A DNA stretch of 64,000 nt from Deroplatys truncata (taxonomy: Eukaryota > Arthropoda > Insecta > Mantodea > Mantidae), in contig CM060988.1 in assembly GCA_030765065.1 (NCBI GenBank), positions 178,229,065 to 178,293,064 on the forward strand, written 5' to 3'. Made by a program: the position numbers and the translations under genes. The notes under the pieces were generated by a model, which was given only the letters and a program-made list of their open reading frames with translations, made no database searches and was not told the origin of the DNA. Numbering within the stretch: position 1 is the stretch's first letter; each line of letters begins with the position of its first letter. Below, one piece after another: positions 22,592 through 33,849 of this stretch.

Positions 22592-23430
22592 CTACGTATA
22601 GTAAGTAGGGGAAGTATTGTATTCCACCCAAAAATTCGATACCGAGATTTCACCAGAAATACATGTTTTGAGACCCCCAGAAACAAAACAAAAGCATTTT
22701 TGGAAACATGTCCATGTGTCTGTCTGCCTGTGAACAGCATAACTCAGAAACAAACAGTCGGATAAGCACCAAACTTGGTATTTAGGTTCAGTATCTTCCA
22801 GAGATGCGACACGAAGGTTTTCAAGAAAATCCCCCCACCCCAGACTACCCTTTACATGGAAAATGTTTCGAAAATTTTAATTTTCTCAAAAATGGCTCCA
22901 ACGATTTGGATTAAAATATCATATATTTATGATTCATTCGTGACAAATAAAATGTATAACTTGAATTTTATGGGAATGTCTCCAAAAGTATTCTTCATTG
23001 TGAACGACTTTTGCATAACTGGTAAACCATAAGAGATAGACAAAATTTTACTACACAAAAAATGTAGATCGCGTTAAAATACACAATTTATAGTCATATA
23101 CATTTCTTTTGTTGAGTGATCCGTTTTCGAGATATTGCTTGTTATTCCCTTAAATTTTTCAATACTTATACTTTTTCTCAAATGGGAATTCTTATTCATT
23201 TTTTTTACGTCCTGGACATAGAAAGAGAATGGAGTGCGCCACATAGCAACCACCTCTTAAAAAATTTGACTATCGCTTAAAGCCTACCATACTCCCCTTG
23301 CATCTACAACAAAATTAGCAATAAGATTAGCATATCGATTAACATGAAGCATATGGAGAATAAGCGTTTTTAAAAATAGTTTGTACAAGAGTAGAGGAAA
23401 GTCATGTGAGTGTAACACATCCCATTTTTT
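22592..23430 (-). repeat. Family A element, near full length
   Basis: 3' hairpin end at 22592, 5' end near 23430 (ACACATCCCATTTTT). It is followed directly by another minus-strand partial copy. Confidence 0.9.
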
Positions 23431-23765
23431 TTGTCAGTGGACCATTTCCGAAGTATACCTTGTTATTTGTTTGAATTTTCCAATACTTATACTTTATCTC
23501 AAATGGGAATTCGTAATTAGTTTTTTTTTATGTCCTGAACATGCAAAGAGAATGCAATGCTGCACATAGCAACCAGCTCTTAAAACATTTGACTATCGCT
23601 TAAATACTACCATATTCCTCTTGCATCTACAAGAAAATTAGCAATAAGATAGAATCTGCAAAAGTTTATCTCGATTAACATGAAGTATGTGGAGAATAAG
23701 CGTTTGTAAAAATAGTTTGTACAGGAGTAGAGAAAGTCATATGAGTGTAACACATCAGATTTTTA
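23431..23765 (-). repeat. Family A element, 5' half
   Basis: Starts at GTCAGTGGACCATTTCCG and ends ACACATCAGATTTTTA near 23765; the 3' half is missing. Same orientation as the preceding copy, so the pair may result from unequal exchange or insertion at the A end. Confidence 0.8.
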
Positions 23766-24000
23766 TAGTCATCGTTATTTCCTTGTAAAGGGTATTTTGT
23801 GTGTGGGGAGTTTCTTGAAAATCTTCATGCACGACACCTGAAAGATACTGAACTTAAATATCATGTTTAGTGTCTTTTTTTTTCATTTTTGAGTTATACT
23901 GTTCACAGACAGTGGCATACGGACAGGTAGATACACAAGAGCATGGACCTCTTTCTAAAAAGTTTATTTTTTTATTTTTGGGGGGACTCAGCGGGCTTTA
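23766..24000 (+). repeat. Family A fragment, 3' third
   Basis: TAAAGGGTATTTTGTGTGTG, GAAAATCTTCATG and TATACTGTTCACAGACAG match the family; it ends in GGGGGGACTCAGCGGGC and loses similarity. Confidence 0.65.
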
Positions 24001-25020
24001 GTAGAATGTAATAAGAGCAGGAGTAGTGTTAGGTACGAAGGGGACTTAGCACCTACAAGATTGTGCCTAAGCCCCTGACGGAATGCCCCGGGAAGGAGGA
24101 ATAAGGTGAGAGGAGACAGAAGGTGGCCGGATCAAGAGGAACGACAGGGCAGAGTGCAGGGTCCCTACCTTTTACAAATTGAACCTCCCCTCCTCCCTGC
24201 AGCCTGACACATCCCATTGGGGGGACGAAGGTTTACATAGAGCACGTTGGAGTGTAATATCTCCTCTATTTATCATAGGCCAGTAAGAGAAAATAAAATC
24301 CTTAACTTCTAGGGCTTAACGTGTATATCTGGGGAAATCACTTATTTAACAACATTTGTTACATTTCCTCTACCTTAAGTAGGTGGTTGAGAAAGCAAAA
24401 TTAAATGTAAAGATGGTTAAGAACACGGCATAAAGAGAGGAAGTAAAGTAGAAAAAATAAAAGCAAAAAAAAAAAAAACATCATAAAAGAAAGAGAGAAA
24501 AGAAATAAATGAAGGCAGAATACCGAAACATCGGGTGGTGGGAGAGTAAATAAACAGCAGGGAAGGTAGGTGATGAGATGAATAGCCAGAGAATGAAGGG
24601 GAGAAACAGAAAACAAGAGAATATTTGTACGAACTATGGCTGCAGGACTGTTTATTTAAAACGATTCCCTTGAATGTATGTAACACACAGCGTGTTGCAG
24701 TTCTTTAGTATTCATTATTTAATCGGTCGCTGGTAGACTGCGCGCTACGGCAAGGGGTGGGGGGAATGCTCGTGCCAGGAATTCCTAATGGAGCCCCCCC
24801 TCCCGGATTTGTGGAGGTTTCTTTCTGGGCACCAGACACCTGCCGTTCCCACAACACCCCCTCACTCTTCACTACCCGTAACAGGCCACTGCCTCTTCCC
24901 AGAGATTGGAACATATTCAATTCCTGCCTGGTCTGGAAGATGTTACAGGAACTATGGGATTAGAGAAAGTTACATCAGCTGGCTGTCAGAAATTAAATTC
25001 AAGAGTATTAATTTATAAGG
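24001..25020. other. Unassigned sequence, partly purine-rich
   Basis: No family recognised. 24411-24620 is strongly purine-rich on the plus strand, which makes open, hydrophobic minus-strand frames that I do not regard as genes. A poly(A) stretch lies at 24466-24478. Confidence 0.35.
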
Positions 25021-25139
25021 TACACTTCCGAGCAAAAAATGTGGCCCATCCCCTTAGATCGTAATAATGTTTCTTCTTCAGTTTTATTTCTACATTTATT
25101 AACACTAGTTCCCATACAGCCCTTATTACGTCTCTCTTT

Positions 25140-25415
25140 AAACAAACATCAAAAGCGCTAGTTCCCAGCTACGAAATGCACCCGGGTTCGACCCTACCCA
25201 TGGGTCTGCGGATTTTAAGTCCCGTCTACCCACTCAGCATCGTGAGAAAAGTGAGTAGTTGCGGTAGGCAGCCATCCTGGCCAACTTTCCGGCTGGTGGA
25301 TGCGTAATGTTGACTACATCACCTCTGACGTGCGTAAAGGCGCGAGGCCGGGAGACGGGTTGGCAGGTTCTGGCCCTTCGCGAGCTGTAGAACCACGGAA
25401 TATATTTATTAAAAC
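25140..25415 (+). mobile_element. Possible tRNA-derived SINE
   Basis: AAAGCGCTAGTTCCCAGCTA followed by a B box GGGTTCGACCC (25182-25192), then a GC-rich body ending AACCACGGAATATATTTATT. A box is weak and target repeats were not found. Confidence 0.4.
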
Positions 25416-25626
25416 AAGGGGAGGAATCAGAAATAACCTCTCATTATAATTGTACTCTGATTCGTGTAAACAAATAGAGATGGCTAGCCCAATATAACAT
25501 GATTAGCGATCCGACCCTTTAGAGGGAGGGATGGGTGAGAAATGAGCTACTGTTGTAAAATCACAACTGTCATGGAAACACAATTATTACCACCAGGAGA
25601 ATACAATTTCGATGTATTTGTGAATT

Positions 25627-25680
<54 letters not shown>

Positions 25681-25698
25681 TAATAATAATAATAATAA
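25627..25698. repeat. (TAA)n microsatellite
   Basis: More than twenty TAA units with one interruption near 25680. The poly-Asn frame across it is a by-product. Confidence 0.97.
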
Positions 25699-25783
25699 AA
25701 CGCATATGGTTTATAAAGCGGCTATATTTATATTACTATAAACCCGTAATTGTTTTTTATTTTATTTTATTTTTTACTTTCTC

Positions 25784-26349
25784 TACTACGTATAGTAAGT
25801 AGGGGAAGTATTGTATTCCACCCAAAAATTTGATACGGAGATTACACCGGAAATATATGTTTTAAGACCCCCTGAATCTAAAAAAAAGCATTTTTGGAAA
25901 CGTCCGCGTTTGTGTCTGTGTCTGTGAACAACATAACTCAGAAACGAACAATCGGATAAACACCAAACTTAGTATTTAGGTTCAGTATCTTTCAGAGATG
26001 CGACACGAAGGTTTCCAAGAAAATCTCCCACCCCAGACTACCCTTTACATGGAACATTTTTCGAAAATTTTAATTTTCTCAAAAATGGCTCTAACGATTT
26101 TGATTAAAATATATGTTTAAGATATTTTCTTGACAAATAAAATGTATATCTTGAATTTTCTGGGAATGTTTGTAAAATTATTCTTTGACTATCGCTTAAA
26201 GCTTACCGTATTCTCCTTGCACCTACAAGAAAATTAGCAATAAGATTAACATCTCGATTAACATGAAGCATATGGAGAATAAGCGTTTGTAAAAATAGTT
26301 TGTACAAGAGTAGAGAAAGCCATGTGAGTGTAACACATCAGATTTTTTT
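25784..26349 (-). repeat. Family A element with large internal deletion
   Basis: Both termini are present (TTACTTTCTCTACTACG at 25784, ACATCAGATTTT at 26348), but the sequence jumps near 26185 from the GGGAATGTTTGTAAAATTATT region to TTGACTATCGCTTAAAG, losing a few hundred bases of the usual middle. Confidence 0.88.
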
Positions 26350-26459
26350 AATATAATAAGGAATGCTTTAAAGATAGAATCAGCTGAAAAATTAAATGCC
26401 AAGTCCGAGATTTGAACATGGGTAACCCGTAACTCGAGTCATTTGGCAAGTTTAAGTCC

Positions 26460-26548
26460 TAACGGCATGTTGTCATGGTAGCTCAATGGTTAAAGCATCC
26501 GCACGGAAAGCGGGAGACCGTGTTCCGCTGATTCTACATTTAAAATTA
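26460..26548 (+). repeat. tRNA-like sequence, probable SINE head or tRNA pseudogene
   Basis: GGTAGCTCAATGGTTAAAGC resembles an A box and D arm, and GACCGTGTTCCGCTGATTC sits where the T arm should be but has a poor B box. The acceptor ends do not pair well, so a working tRNA is unlikely. At 26408-26428 the minus strand has another B-box-like site. Confidence 0.4.
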
Positions 26549-26865
26549 TCTCACTGTTTATCTGAAACCCTTCAGAAAAATGATTTACTTCGCAACGTGG
26601 AAGTGAAAATGATAGTTCTTAGCAAATTTGAAACTATACACTGAAAATGAAAATACACCACTTATTTTTCAGACGTTTCCAGTGACCGAGGAATCATGAA
26701 TTGTAGATGCTGATGCAGTGCTGTAGATACCGTGGATATTGACATGAAGGGCACTTCTCCAAAAATTAATGTTGATAATTTTTTTCCTCTTTCCATCGAT
26801 TCTTCAAAGTACCTTTTAGCAAAAGAAGAAGTTTTGGCATAATTAGATACATATTGTCAATACAA

Positions 26866-27080
26866 GCCTGTTGTTTATAAACGAGCGCTCTGAATAAACA
26901 CTGCCATTCACATCCGTATCTCGTATTGTTACGGTCAACGCTTCCTAGGAGGCGTTAGTACGGTTCATAGCGTAGGATTCAGGCGACTGTGCGAATGTAT
27001 CAATAAATAACTTGACGTGACTTTTATATATACACAGTATTTTATTTTTCTTCAATATAATTTAGACCGCTTTTAATAAA
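26866..27080 (+). repeat. Family C repeat, copy 1
   Basis: Matches 55725-55950 over about 215 bp: TGTTTATAAACGAGCGCTC, TATTGTTACGGTCAACGCTT, CTAGGAGGCGTTAGTACGG and TTCATAGCGTAGGATTCAGG. Non-coding, family unknown; it directly precedes a family A copy. Confidence 0.7.
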
Positions 27081-27083
27081 AAG

Positions 27084-27906
27084 AATCTGATGTTTTACAC
27101 TCATATGACTTCCTCTACTCTTGTACAAACTAGTTTTACAAACGCTTACTCTCTATATACTTCATGTTAATCGAGATGTTAATCTTATTGTAGATGCAAG
27201 GGGAATATGGTAAGTTTTAACCGATAGTCAAATATTTTAAGCGCTGGTTGCTATGTGGCCCATTCCATTCTCTTTGCATGTCCAGGACATAAAAATAGGA
27301 ATAACGAATTTGAGAAAATGTATAAGTATTGGAAAATTTAAGGGAATAACAAGCAATATCTCGAAAACGGTTCACTCAACAACAAAAATGTATATGACAA
27401 ATTGTGTATTTTAACGCGATCTACATTGTTTGTGTAGTAAAATTTTGTCTATCTCTTACGGTTTATCAGTCATGCAAAAGTCGTTCATAATGAAGAATAC
27501 TTTTGGAGACATTCCCAGGAAATTCGAGATATACATTTCATTTCTCATAACATTATCTTACACATATGATATTTTAATCAAAATCGTTAGAGCCATTTTT
27601 GAAAAAATTAAAATTTTCGAAAAATCTTCCATGTAAAGGGTAGTCTGGGGGTGGGGGGATTTTCTTGAAAACCTTCGTGTCGCATCTCTGGAAGATACTG
27701 AACCTAAATACCAAGCTTGGTGTTTATCCGACTGTTCGTTTCTGAGTTATGCTGTTCACAGACAGACACACACGGACATGTTTCCAAAAATGCTTTTTTT
27801 GGATTCAGGGGGTCCCAAAACATGCATTTCCGGTGAAATCTCGGTATCACATTTTTGGGTGGAATACAATACTTCCCCTACTTACTATACGTAGTAGAGA
27901 AAGTAA
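27084..27906 (+). repeat. Family A element, full length
   Basis: The clearest plus-strand copy: 5' AATCTGATGTTTTACACTCA, then CATATGACTTCCTCTACTC; 3' CTACTTACTATACGTAGTAG then AGAAAGTAA. Confidence 0.93.
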
Positions 27907-27964
27907 TTATTGTACGCACCACGTACGCTAAATTTTTATTTGACGCACTTTTTACTTAAATAGC

Positions 27965-28290
27965 TATTATGGGACAGAAATATAACCAAAAGAGACTAAG
28001 TTGCAAGTATACAAATTAATAGTGAGAAGCACCGTCACATATGTGGCTGATTTAAGGCCGAATTTATTTATTGTCTGAAAAATGGAATTTTTTAAGGCCA
28101 ACAAGACGTTCAGAATCAGAAAATTAGGTATACCGTTATTAAGAGAGACAAAAGTTAAACATTTTATGGTAGAATATATAAAAAATAAACAGCTAAACTG
28201 GTATGGACATTTAAAGAGAATGCCAGAAAGGTTTGAGAATGGTGCCCACCTGGAGAACAGGAAGGGTAGACCCAAAAGTATATATATCTG
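27965..28290 (+). pseudogene. LINE reverse-transcriptase C-terminal remnant
   Basis: An upstream frame gives KLQVYKLIVRSTVTYVADL (like the 'Y..LIRPVLTYG.E.W' block after the RT catalytic core). A second frame, 28082-28291, gives IKNKQLNWYGHLKRMPE and ends near NRKGRPKS. The W-x-GH-x-x-RM block followed by a basic GRP motif is the usual end of the polymerase ORF of jockey/RTE-type LINEs, which copy their RNA at the nicked target. The catalytic YADD part is missing; a stop (near 28078) and a frame change separate the two pieces. A 5'-truncated insertion is the normal fate of such elements. Confidence 0.7.
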
Positions 28291-28547
28291 AAAATTTAGG
28301 AACGAAGTATGTGTAAAATTGTAATTCTGTGTATATATAGTAATAATTATTGGTGGCAATTTTCTTTTTCATCAGCTGAGTTAGACAAATACGTATATGT
28401 ACACCCATTGATAAAAAAAATTCAGTCATCCCCAGATTGCATGTCACAATCGGAGGGCTTCGTAACAAGTGTGTTCACAATGCACATGCAGGAATTGTAG
28501 AACGGTCTGTGCCTGTGACGTTTATAAGTTACTGAAACAGAACGCGG

Positions 28548-28645
28548 AGCAACATTTCGTTGGTCGAGAGGTTAAGAAGGCACTGCTTGCGCTCATAAGC
28601 TCCTTGTTTCAAATCTCACATTAGTTAATGTTATATTTTATGTTG
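28548..28645 (+). repeat. tRNA-like sequence, probable SINE head
   Basis: GTTGGTCGAGAGGTTAAGAA resembles the 5' half of tRNA-Ser/Leu and TTGTTTCAAATCTCAC a degenerate B box. Ends are not tRNA-like. Confidence 0.4.
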
Positions 28646-28680
28646 TTAATTTTATGACTATATGCATAGAACATAATATC

Positions 28681-29824
28681 TGAGGCAGTATTTCAATACC
28701 TGAATAATTTCAATTGTATTTTTATAATAAGTAAATTCAATAACAGCCCGCCTTGAAACAATATGTATGTAATAATTATTTTTAAAATGTATGTAACACT
28801 CATTGCATATGTTATTTTTATTGTCAACATGTTTAATAATGCTATTTGAATACATTACATACTCTAATAATGCAAGAGCTTTGAGAATAATACGTTTTAA
28901 GTTGCTAACAATGAGGTAACCTTGTAGCAATAATGGGTTTTAGAGTTTGAATGTTACTAGTCATGATTAGAGCAACGATAATGTAAGTTCAGTAACAGTT
29001 TAAAATTAGCCAATCAACAGCAAAGAAAAGCTTTAAGTAAATTGCAGATATTCTATTGGACTAGAATTAGCCAGTCACAGACTTGAAATACCGAAGCTTA
29101 CGGGTTTAAGGGTTGAAACATGTTCAGTTGCTGGCAAACCTTGGTAGTGACCAGATAGAAGATGTGTTCTCTACGTGTGAATCGTAAAATATGTATACGC
29201 GCTAAGTGAAAGTATTGAAGAATCTCACAGCTCTTTAAAAGGTGTAGTGTTTTATTAAATTGTGCAAAGTATAAATAAAAGAAGTAATTTAAAAAAAAAC
29301 TTAAAATTCTGTGTATGTCTACAATTATTGTCGTACCGCACCTTGACTAAGAGATACGTACATGACTCTACAAACACTACTGACGCAGGTAAGGCAAATT
29401 CAAACATAAATAATATATAGAAGCAGTTTTAATAACAAAGTTAAATATTATAGTGCAAAACTTGGAGTGTAACAACAAAATTACATCTTAAAATCAGCTT
29501 CTCATACGCAGCAGCATATTGCGTAACAACAGTAACTATTACGTAATCAAAAACTTCAAACCGACGCCCAAAGCGTGTTGCAAACTTCTTAAACAAAGTA
29601 ACTCCAAGAACAACACTTCTTCAAATTGGCTTCCCAAACAAGAAGCTAAATAATTTACGTAACAACACACCTACTTCAAGTTGGCTCCCATACGTGGGGC
29701 AATTAAACAAAAGCAACTACAACAACTACTTCAAGTTGGCGCTCATACGTGGGGCAGTTAAAATAATAACAGTAAACAACGTGGGGATAACAAACAGCAA
29801 AAGTAAAGCTATAATACTACTTCA
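28681..29824 (+). mobile_element. Solo LTR, family B, five primer-site-like units (TATC duplication)
   Basis: Starts TGAGGCAGTATTTCAATAC and ends ATACTACTTCA, flanked by TATC (28677-28680, 29825-29828). The 3' 320 bp hold five units spaced about 50-60 bp apart at about 29504, 29568, 29624, 29675 and 29732, the best being TTGGCTCCCATACGTGGGGC. Length 1144 bp, longer than sister copies because of extra units. Confidence 0.87.
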
Positions 29825-29828
29825 TATC

Positions 29829-30961
29829 GCATTAATATAACTTTGGCATTTTAAGTTTCAGGCACATCTAAGCGCATAAAAACATAATTCTACCAAACCA
29901 CCAATTTTAAATAACTAAATAAATAAATGCAAATAAACTATTATCTTCTAACACCAAAACACGACCTTCTTTACCTATGCGTGTCTTAACGTTCAAATAT
30001 ACCACTTCAATTGTTCGAAGTTACATGCTGGTATTCTAAAGGATCACCAATAACTCCAAAACTACATAAGTTAGAAAACGTTCCTCTAAATGTTAAAGGA
30101 GGCTCTTGTAAATCGTTGCACATAATGTCTTATAATAAACATCAAATTACCCTTCCTTCTTTAAATAATTATTTCTAGACGAACACAACTCCAAAAATAA
30201 TCCTTTTACACTCACATTTTTAATCATAGTAGAGTATAAACGTAAAACGTTATGCCTGGTACCTCTACCTGCCTTCGGCAGGGCTTGGATTCGGCGCCGG
30301 CTGCCTTATAGCTGGTTGAAGATAGGTAAGAGGAGGTACTCTCAGCTTATTTAACTATCCGGAAGTACTGAGGGGATATGGGTACAAATCTCTTAGAATT
30401 CCTGGCCTCTTATCAAACGTCTACACGATGCCGCACAACGTTTGTCTACGTGAGGTTCAAACCTTAGCAAGGGACCGGAAGTAATAGAAGGTTAAGTTGA
30501 GCGCCTGTGAATTAAAATGCTGTGTGCAGGAAGAAGAATTACACTAGTGACGAGAAAAGAGCACAAATCACAAAATTAAGGTGTAGCACGTAAATTAAAA
30601 ATCGTACTCACTCGGGATCCCCGGCAAACCCCCAGAACAACTTTGACACTCACCTGCAAAACAAAAACAGTTAGCATCAGTACCATATATAATAAATCAA
30701 TATATACTTAAACAAGCACATTTAAGCAAATCTTAGTACATCCTTAATCTATTTTGAAAACAAAAGTCTTATGCGAACAGTTCCATGAATTTTTCTACCT
30801 ATAATATAAAAAGTGATTCCTTTATCCTAGTTATTTGTTCACAATATATTCTTTCTTAGTGATGATTTCAAATTAAGCAGTAACTACTTAGTTACATACA
30901 GCATGCAGAAACAATATTCAAATGTTTAGTCGTGGTAAAACGACCTATATACATAAAATCC
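29829..30961. other. Unassigned sequence
   Basis: No family identified. 30250-30660 is GC-richer with a perfect small hairpin CCTGCCTTCGGCAGG near 30269-30283. At 30648-30666 the minus strand has GTTTTGCAGGTGAGTG, which resembles an acceptor and a donor back to back; not enough to call an exon. Confidence 0.35.
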
Positions 30962-31560
30962 TTCTCTCCTTTTGCACTAACTATTCTTACAAAAGCTGTC
31001 TGTTTCTTGTTATTAGAGATAACCTTTCATTACAGATTTACACATCGCTGTAAGAAGCATGCTGTAGGCTAAAGTCAGATTTTTAAAAAGTGGGTCGATA
31101 TGTGATGGCTTTAAAAATCTATGCTGTTTGCATGACGAGAGAAAGAGAAAAAAATGAATAACTTACTACTTAAGAAAAGTATTAGTATTTTAAAAGTCAA
31201 ACAAATAACAAAGAATATTTCGCAAAAGCCTAATGCACAAAAAATTAACACAGATTGTATTCTTCAATGGAGCTACATTTTGAGTGGTAAGATTTTGTTT
31301 CTCTCTTAAGGTTTACATTTATAAAAAAAATCAATCATAATGAAAAAGAATCCACAAGCGTGAATTCTATACCCAGAAAACTTGGCATAAACGCCTTATT
31401 TGTGACTTTTATATATACATTAAATATCAGATGTTTTTACAAAATTGTAGGGAAATTTTCTTGAATATCTTCGTGTGGGATCTTTAGAAGATACTGAACT
31501 TATATACCAAGTTTGATATTTAAAGAACATTTAGTTTTTGAAATACTCTATTGACACACA
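30962..31560 (+). repeat. Family A-like element, strongly decayed
   Basis: TGCACTAACTATTCTTACAA, AGTCAGATTTTTAAAAAGTG, AACAAAGAATATTTCGC and TCTTTAGAAGATACTGAACT keep the order of the family at low identity. Confidence 0.65.
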
Positions 31561-31696
31561 CAGAAGTTGCGTTATTCAAAGTATATTTTTACTTTATCAC
31601 GATTTTAAACTAAATAGCACGCCTTTAGTGACCCAAAACATTCGGGGACATTTTTCAAATGTTTAATCGTAGATTTCTCTCTTCTTATCGAGAGAA

Positions 31697-32588
31697 AAAA
31701 TCTGATGTGTTACACTCGCATGACTTTCTCTACTCTTGTACAAACTACTTTTACAAACGCTTATTCTCCATATGCTTCATGTTAATCAAGATATCGAGAT
31801 GTTATTCTTATTGCTAATTTTCTGTTAGATGTAAGGGGAATATATATTTACAAGGGCAATATAGAAATACAGTAGCCTTTAAGCATAGCCATATCTCTTA
31901 ATAGCTGGTTGCTAGGTGCAGCACCATTCTCTTTGCCACAGATTAATACTCTTTACATATCCAAGACAAAAAAATTAATAACGAGTTGCCATTTGAGAAA
32001 ATAAGTATTGAACAATTTAAGGGAATAACAAGCAATATCTCGAAAATGGTTCACTCAACAAAAAAAAATATATGATATAAATTGTGTATTTTAACGCGAT
32101 CTACATTTTTTGTGTAGTAAAATTTTGTCTATCTCTTATGGTTTACCAGTTACGCAAAAGTCTTTCACAATGAAGAATACTTTTGGAGACATTCCCAGAA
32201 AATTCAAAATATACATTTCATTTGTCATGAAAATATCTTAAACATATGATATTTTAATCAAAATCGTTATAGCCATTTTTGAGAAAATTAAAATTTTCGA
32301 ATAATGTTCCATGTAAAGGGTGATCTGGAGTGGGGGGATTTTCTTGAAAACCTTCGTGTCGCCTCTCTGGAAGATACTGAACCTAAATACCAAGTTTGGT
32401 GTTTATCCGACTGTTCGCTTCTGAGTTATGCTGTTCACAGACAGGCACACACAGAAATGTTTCCAAAAATGCTTTTTTTTGGATTCAGGGGGTCTCAAAA
32501 CATGTGTTTCCGGTGAAATCTCGGTATCGAATTTTTGGGTGGGATACAGTACTTCCCCCACTTACTATACGTAGTAGAGAAAGTAAAT
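31697..32588 (+). repeat. Family A element, full length
   Basis: 5' AAAATCTGATGTGTTACACT; 3' CTTACTATACGTAGTAGAG then AAAGTAA. Well preserved. Confidence 0.92.
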
Positions 32589-32842
32589 AGGATGAATAGT
32601 AAACTTTCAAGCATTTGCATCGATGACGCACACCTAGGATTTTATACCGGCCAACGTTATAAAGATGTCTTAAACATTTTTAAGGCTTTCTCTGTGCTAT
32701 AATTTCAAAGTTATACAGAACTATAAAATACTTCGAGTGTTATGCATTAATGATGCAAATATTTCAAACGCATGTTATTTTAACCAAAATACCAGACCGA
32801 CAAGTATACACAAACGCGCGCTATAATAAATAAATTTAATAA

Positions 32843-33659
32843 ATCCGATTTGTTACTTTCACATGACTTTCTCTACAGTCTGCAACTTAATAGTGCGTAT
32901 AGATAGAAATTATTCTTAGGAAAGTTTATTTTCCTATCTACTTCATTTTAATTGAGATGAACCTTTACAGAAATAGCTACATTACACATTTCGTTATAGA
33001 TACAAAGGGAACAGTGATTGTCAAATGTTTAAGAACTGGACGCTATATTCTGGCTTTAAATTTTCCATGACATCGCAGGAAACAACTGAATGTTGACAGA
33101 ACTTTAAAAGAAATGAACTAAGTATTGAACAATTCGGACGAATACCTCTGAAATGGTTGATGACACGAAACGTTATTGGAAAATAAATTGTGTTTTAAGT
33201 GATCTACATTTTTTTGCATAGTACGTTTTCGTCTATGTTTATGCAAGATTATATGCATTTCCTTCCCAATGAAGACTTCACAAGCTATTACCAGAAAATT
33301 TAAGATATAGATTTATTTATGTAAGTATTCTTAATATATCCTATAATAATCCAAATTGTTAGTCAAATTTCATAAATTGAAAAATTTCCATGCAAAGTAG
33401 TTTGTGATGGGGGACACTCTTGAAAATTTTCATGACTCATCCTTTTAAGGTACTGAACTTAAATACCAGTTTGGTACTTATCCAATATTTTGTTTTTGAA
33501 TTATATTATTCATAGCCACACAAACATGGACCTTTTTCTAAAAATGCTTTCTTAGATTCAGGGAGCCTCATAACATGTATTTCCGTGAAATTTCGGTACA
33601 GAATTTTTGGATGGAATGCAATACCTTTTCCATCTTGTAGATACGTGTTAAGAAAGTAA
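32843..33659 (+). repeat. Family A subfamily 2 element, full length
   Basis: 5' AATCCGATTTGTTACTTTCA then CATGACTTTCTCTAC; 3' CTTGTAGATACGTGTTAAGA then AAGTAA. Carries the subfamily 2 middle with CATTTCGTTATAGATACAAA and TCTGGCTTTAAATTTTCC. Confidence 0.85.
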
Positions 33660-33849
33660 AAAAGCTATAAACTGTCTTCATATACGACCCCTGAAAAACT
33701 GCCAAAGCTGCACTGATGAACACACTCGCCGTTTTTCGTGGACTTGACCACGAACTTAGCGTTAGAAACTATAGCTGTACAGTCGGTCTTGTCTGATTAA
33801 TAGAACAATAAGTAGATTTTTGTATGTATTATATAGAATTAGAATGAAA

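Noticed and set aside
30640-30670. Exon edges on the minus strand (acceptor and donor back to back)
   Set aside because: Splice-like hexamers alone are too common in AT-rich DNA, and no coding frame is attached.
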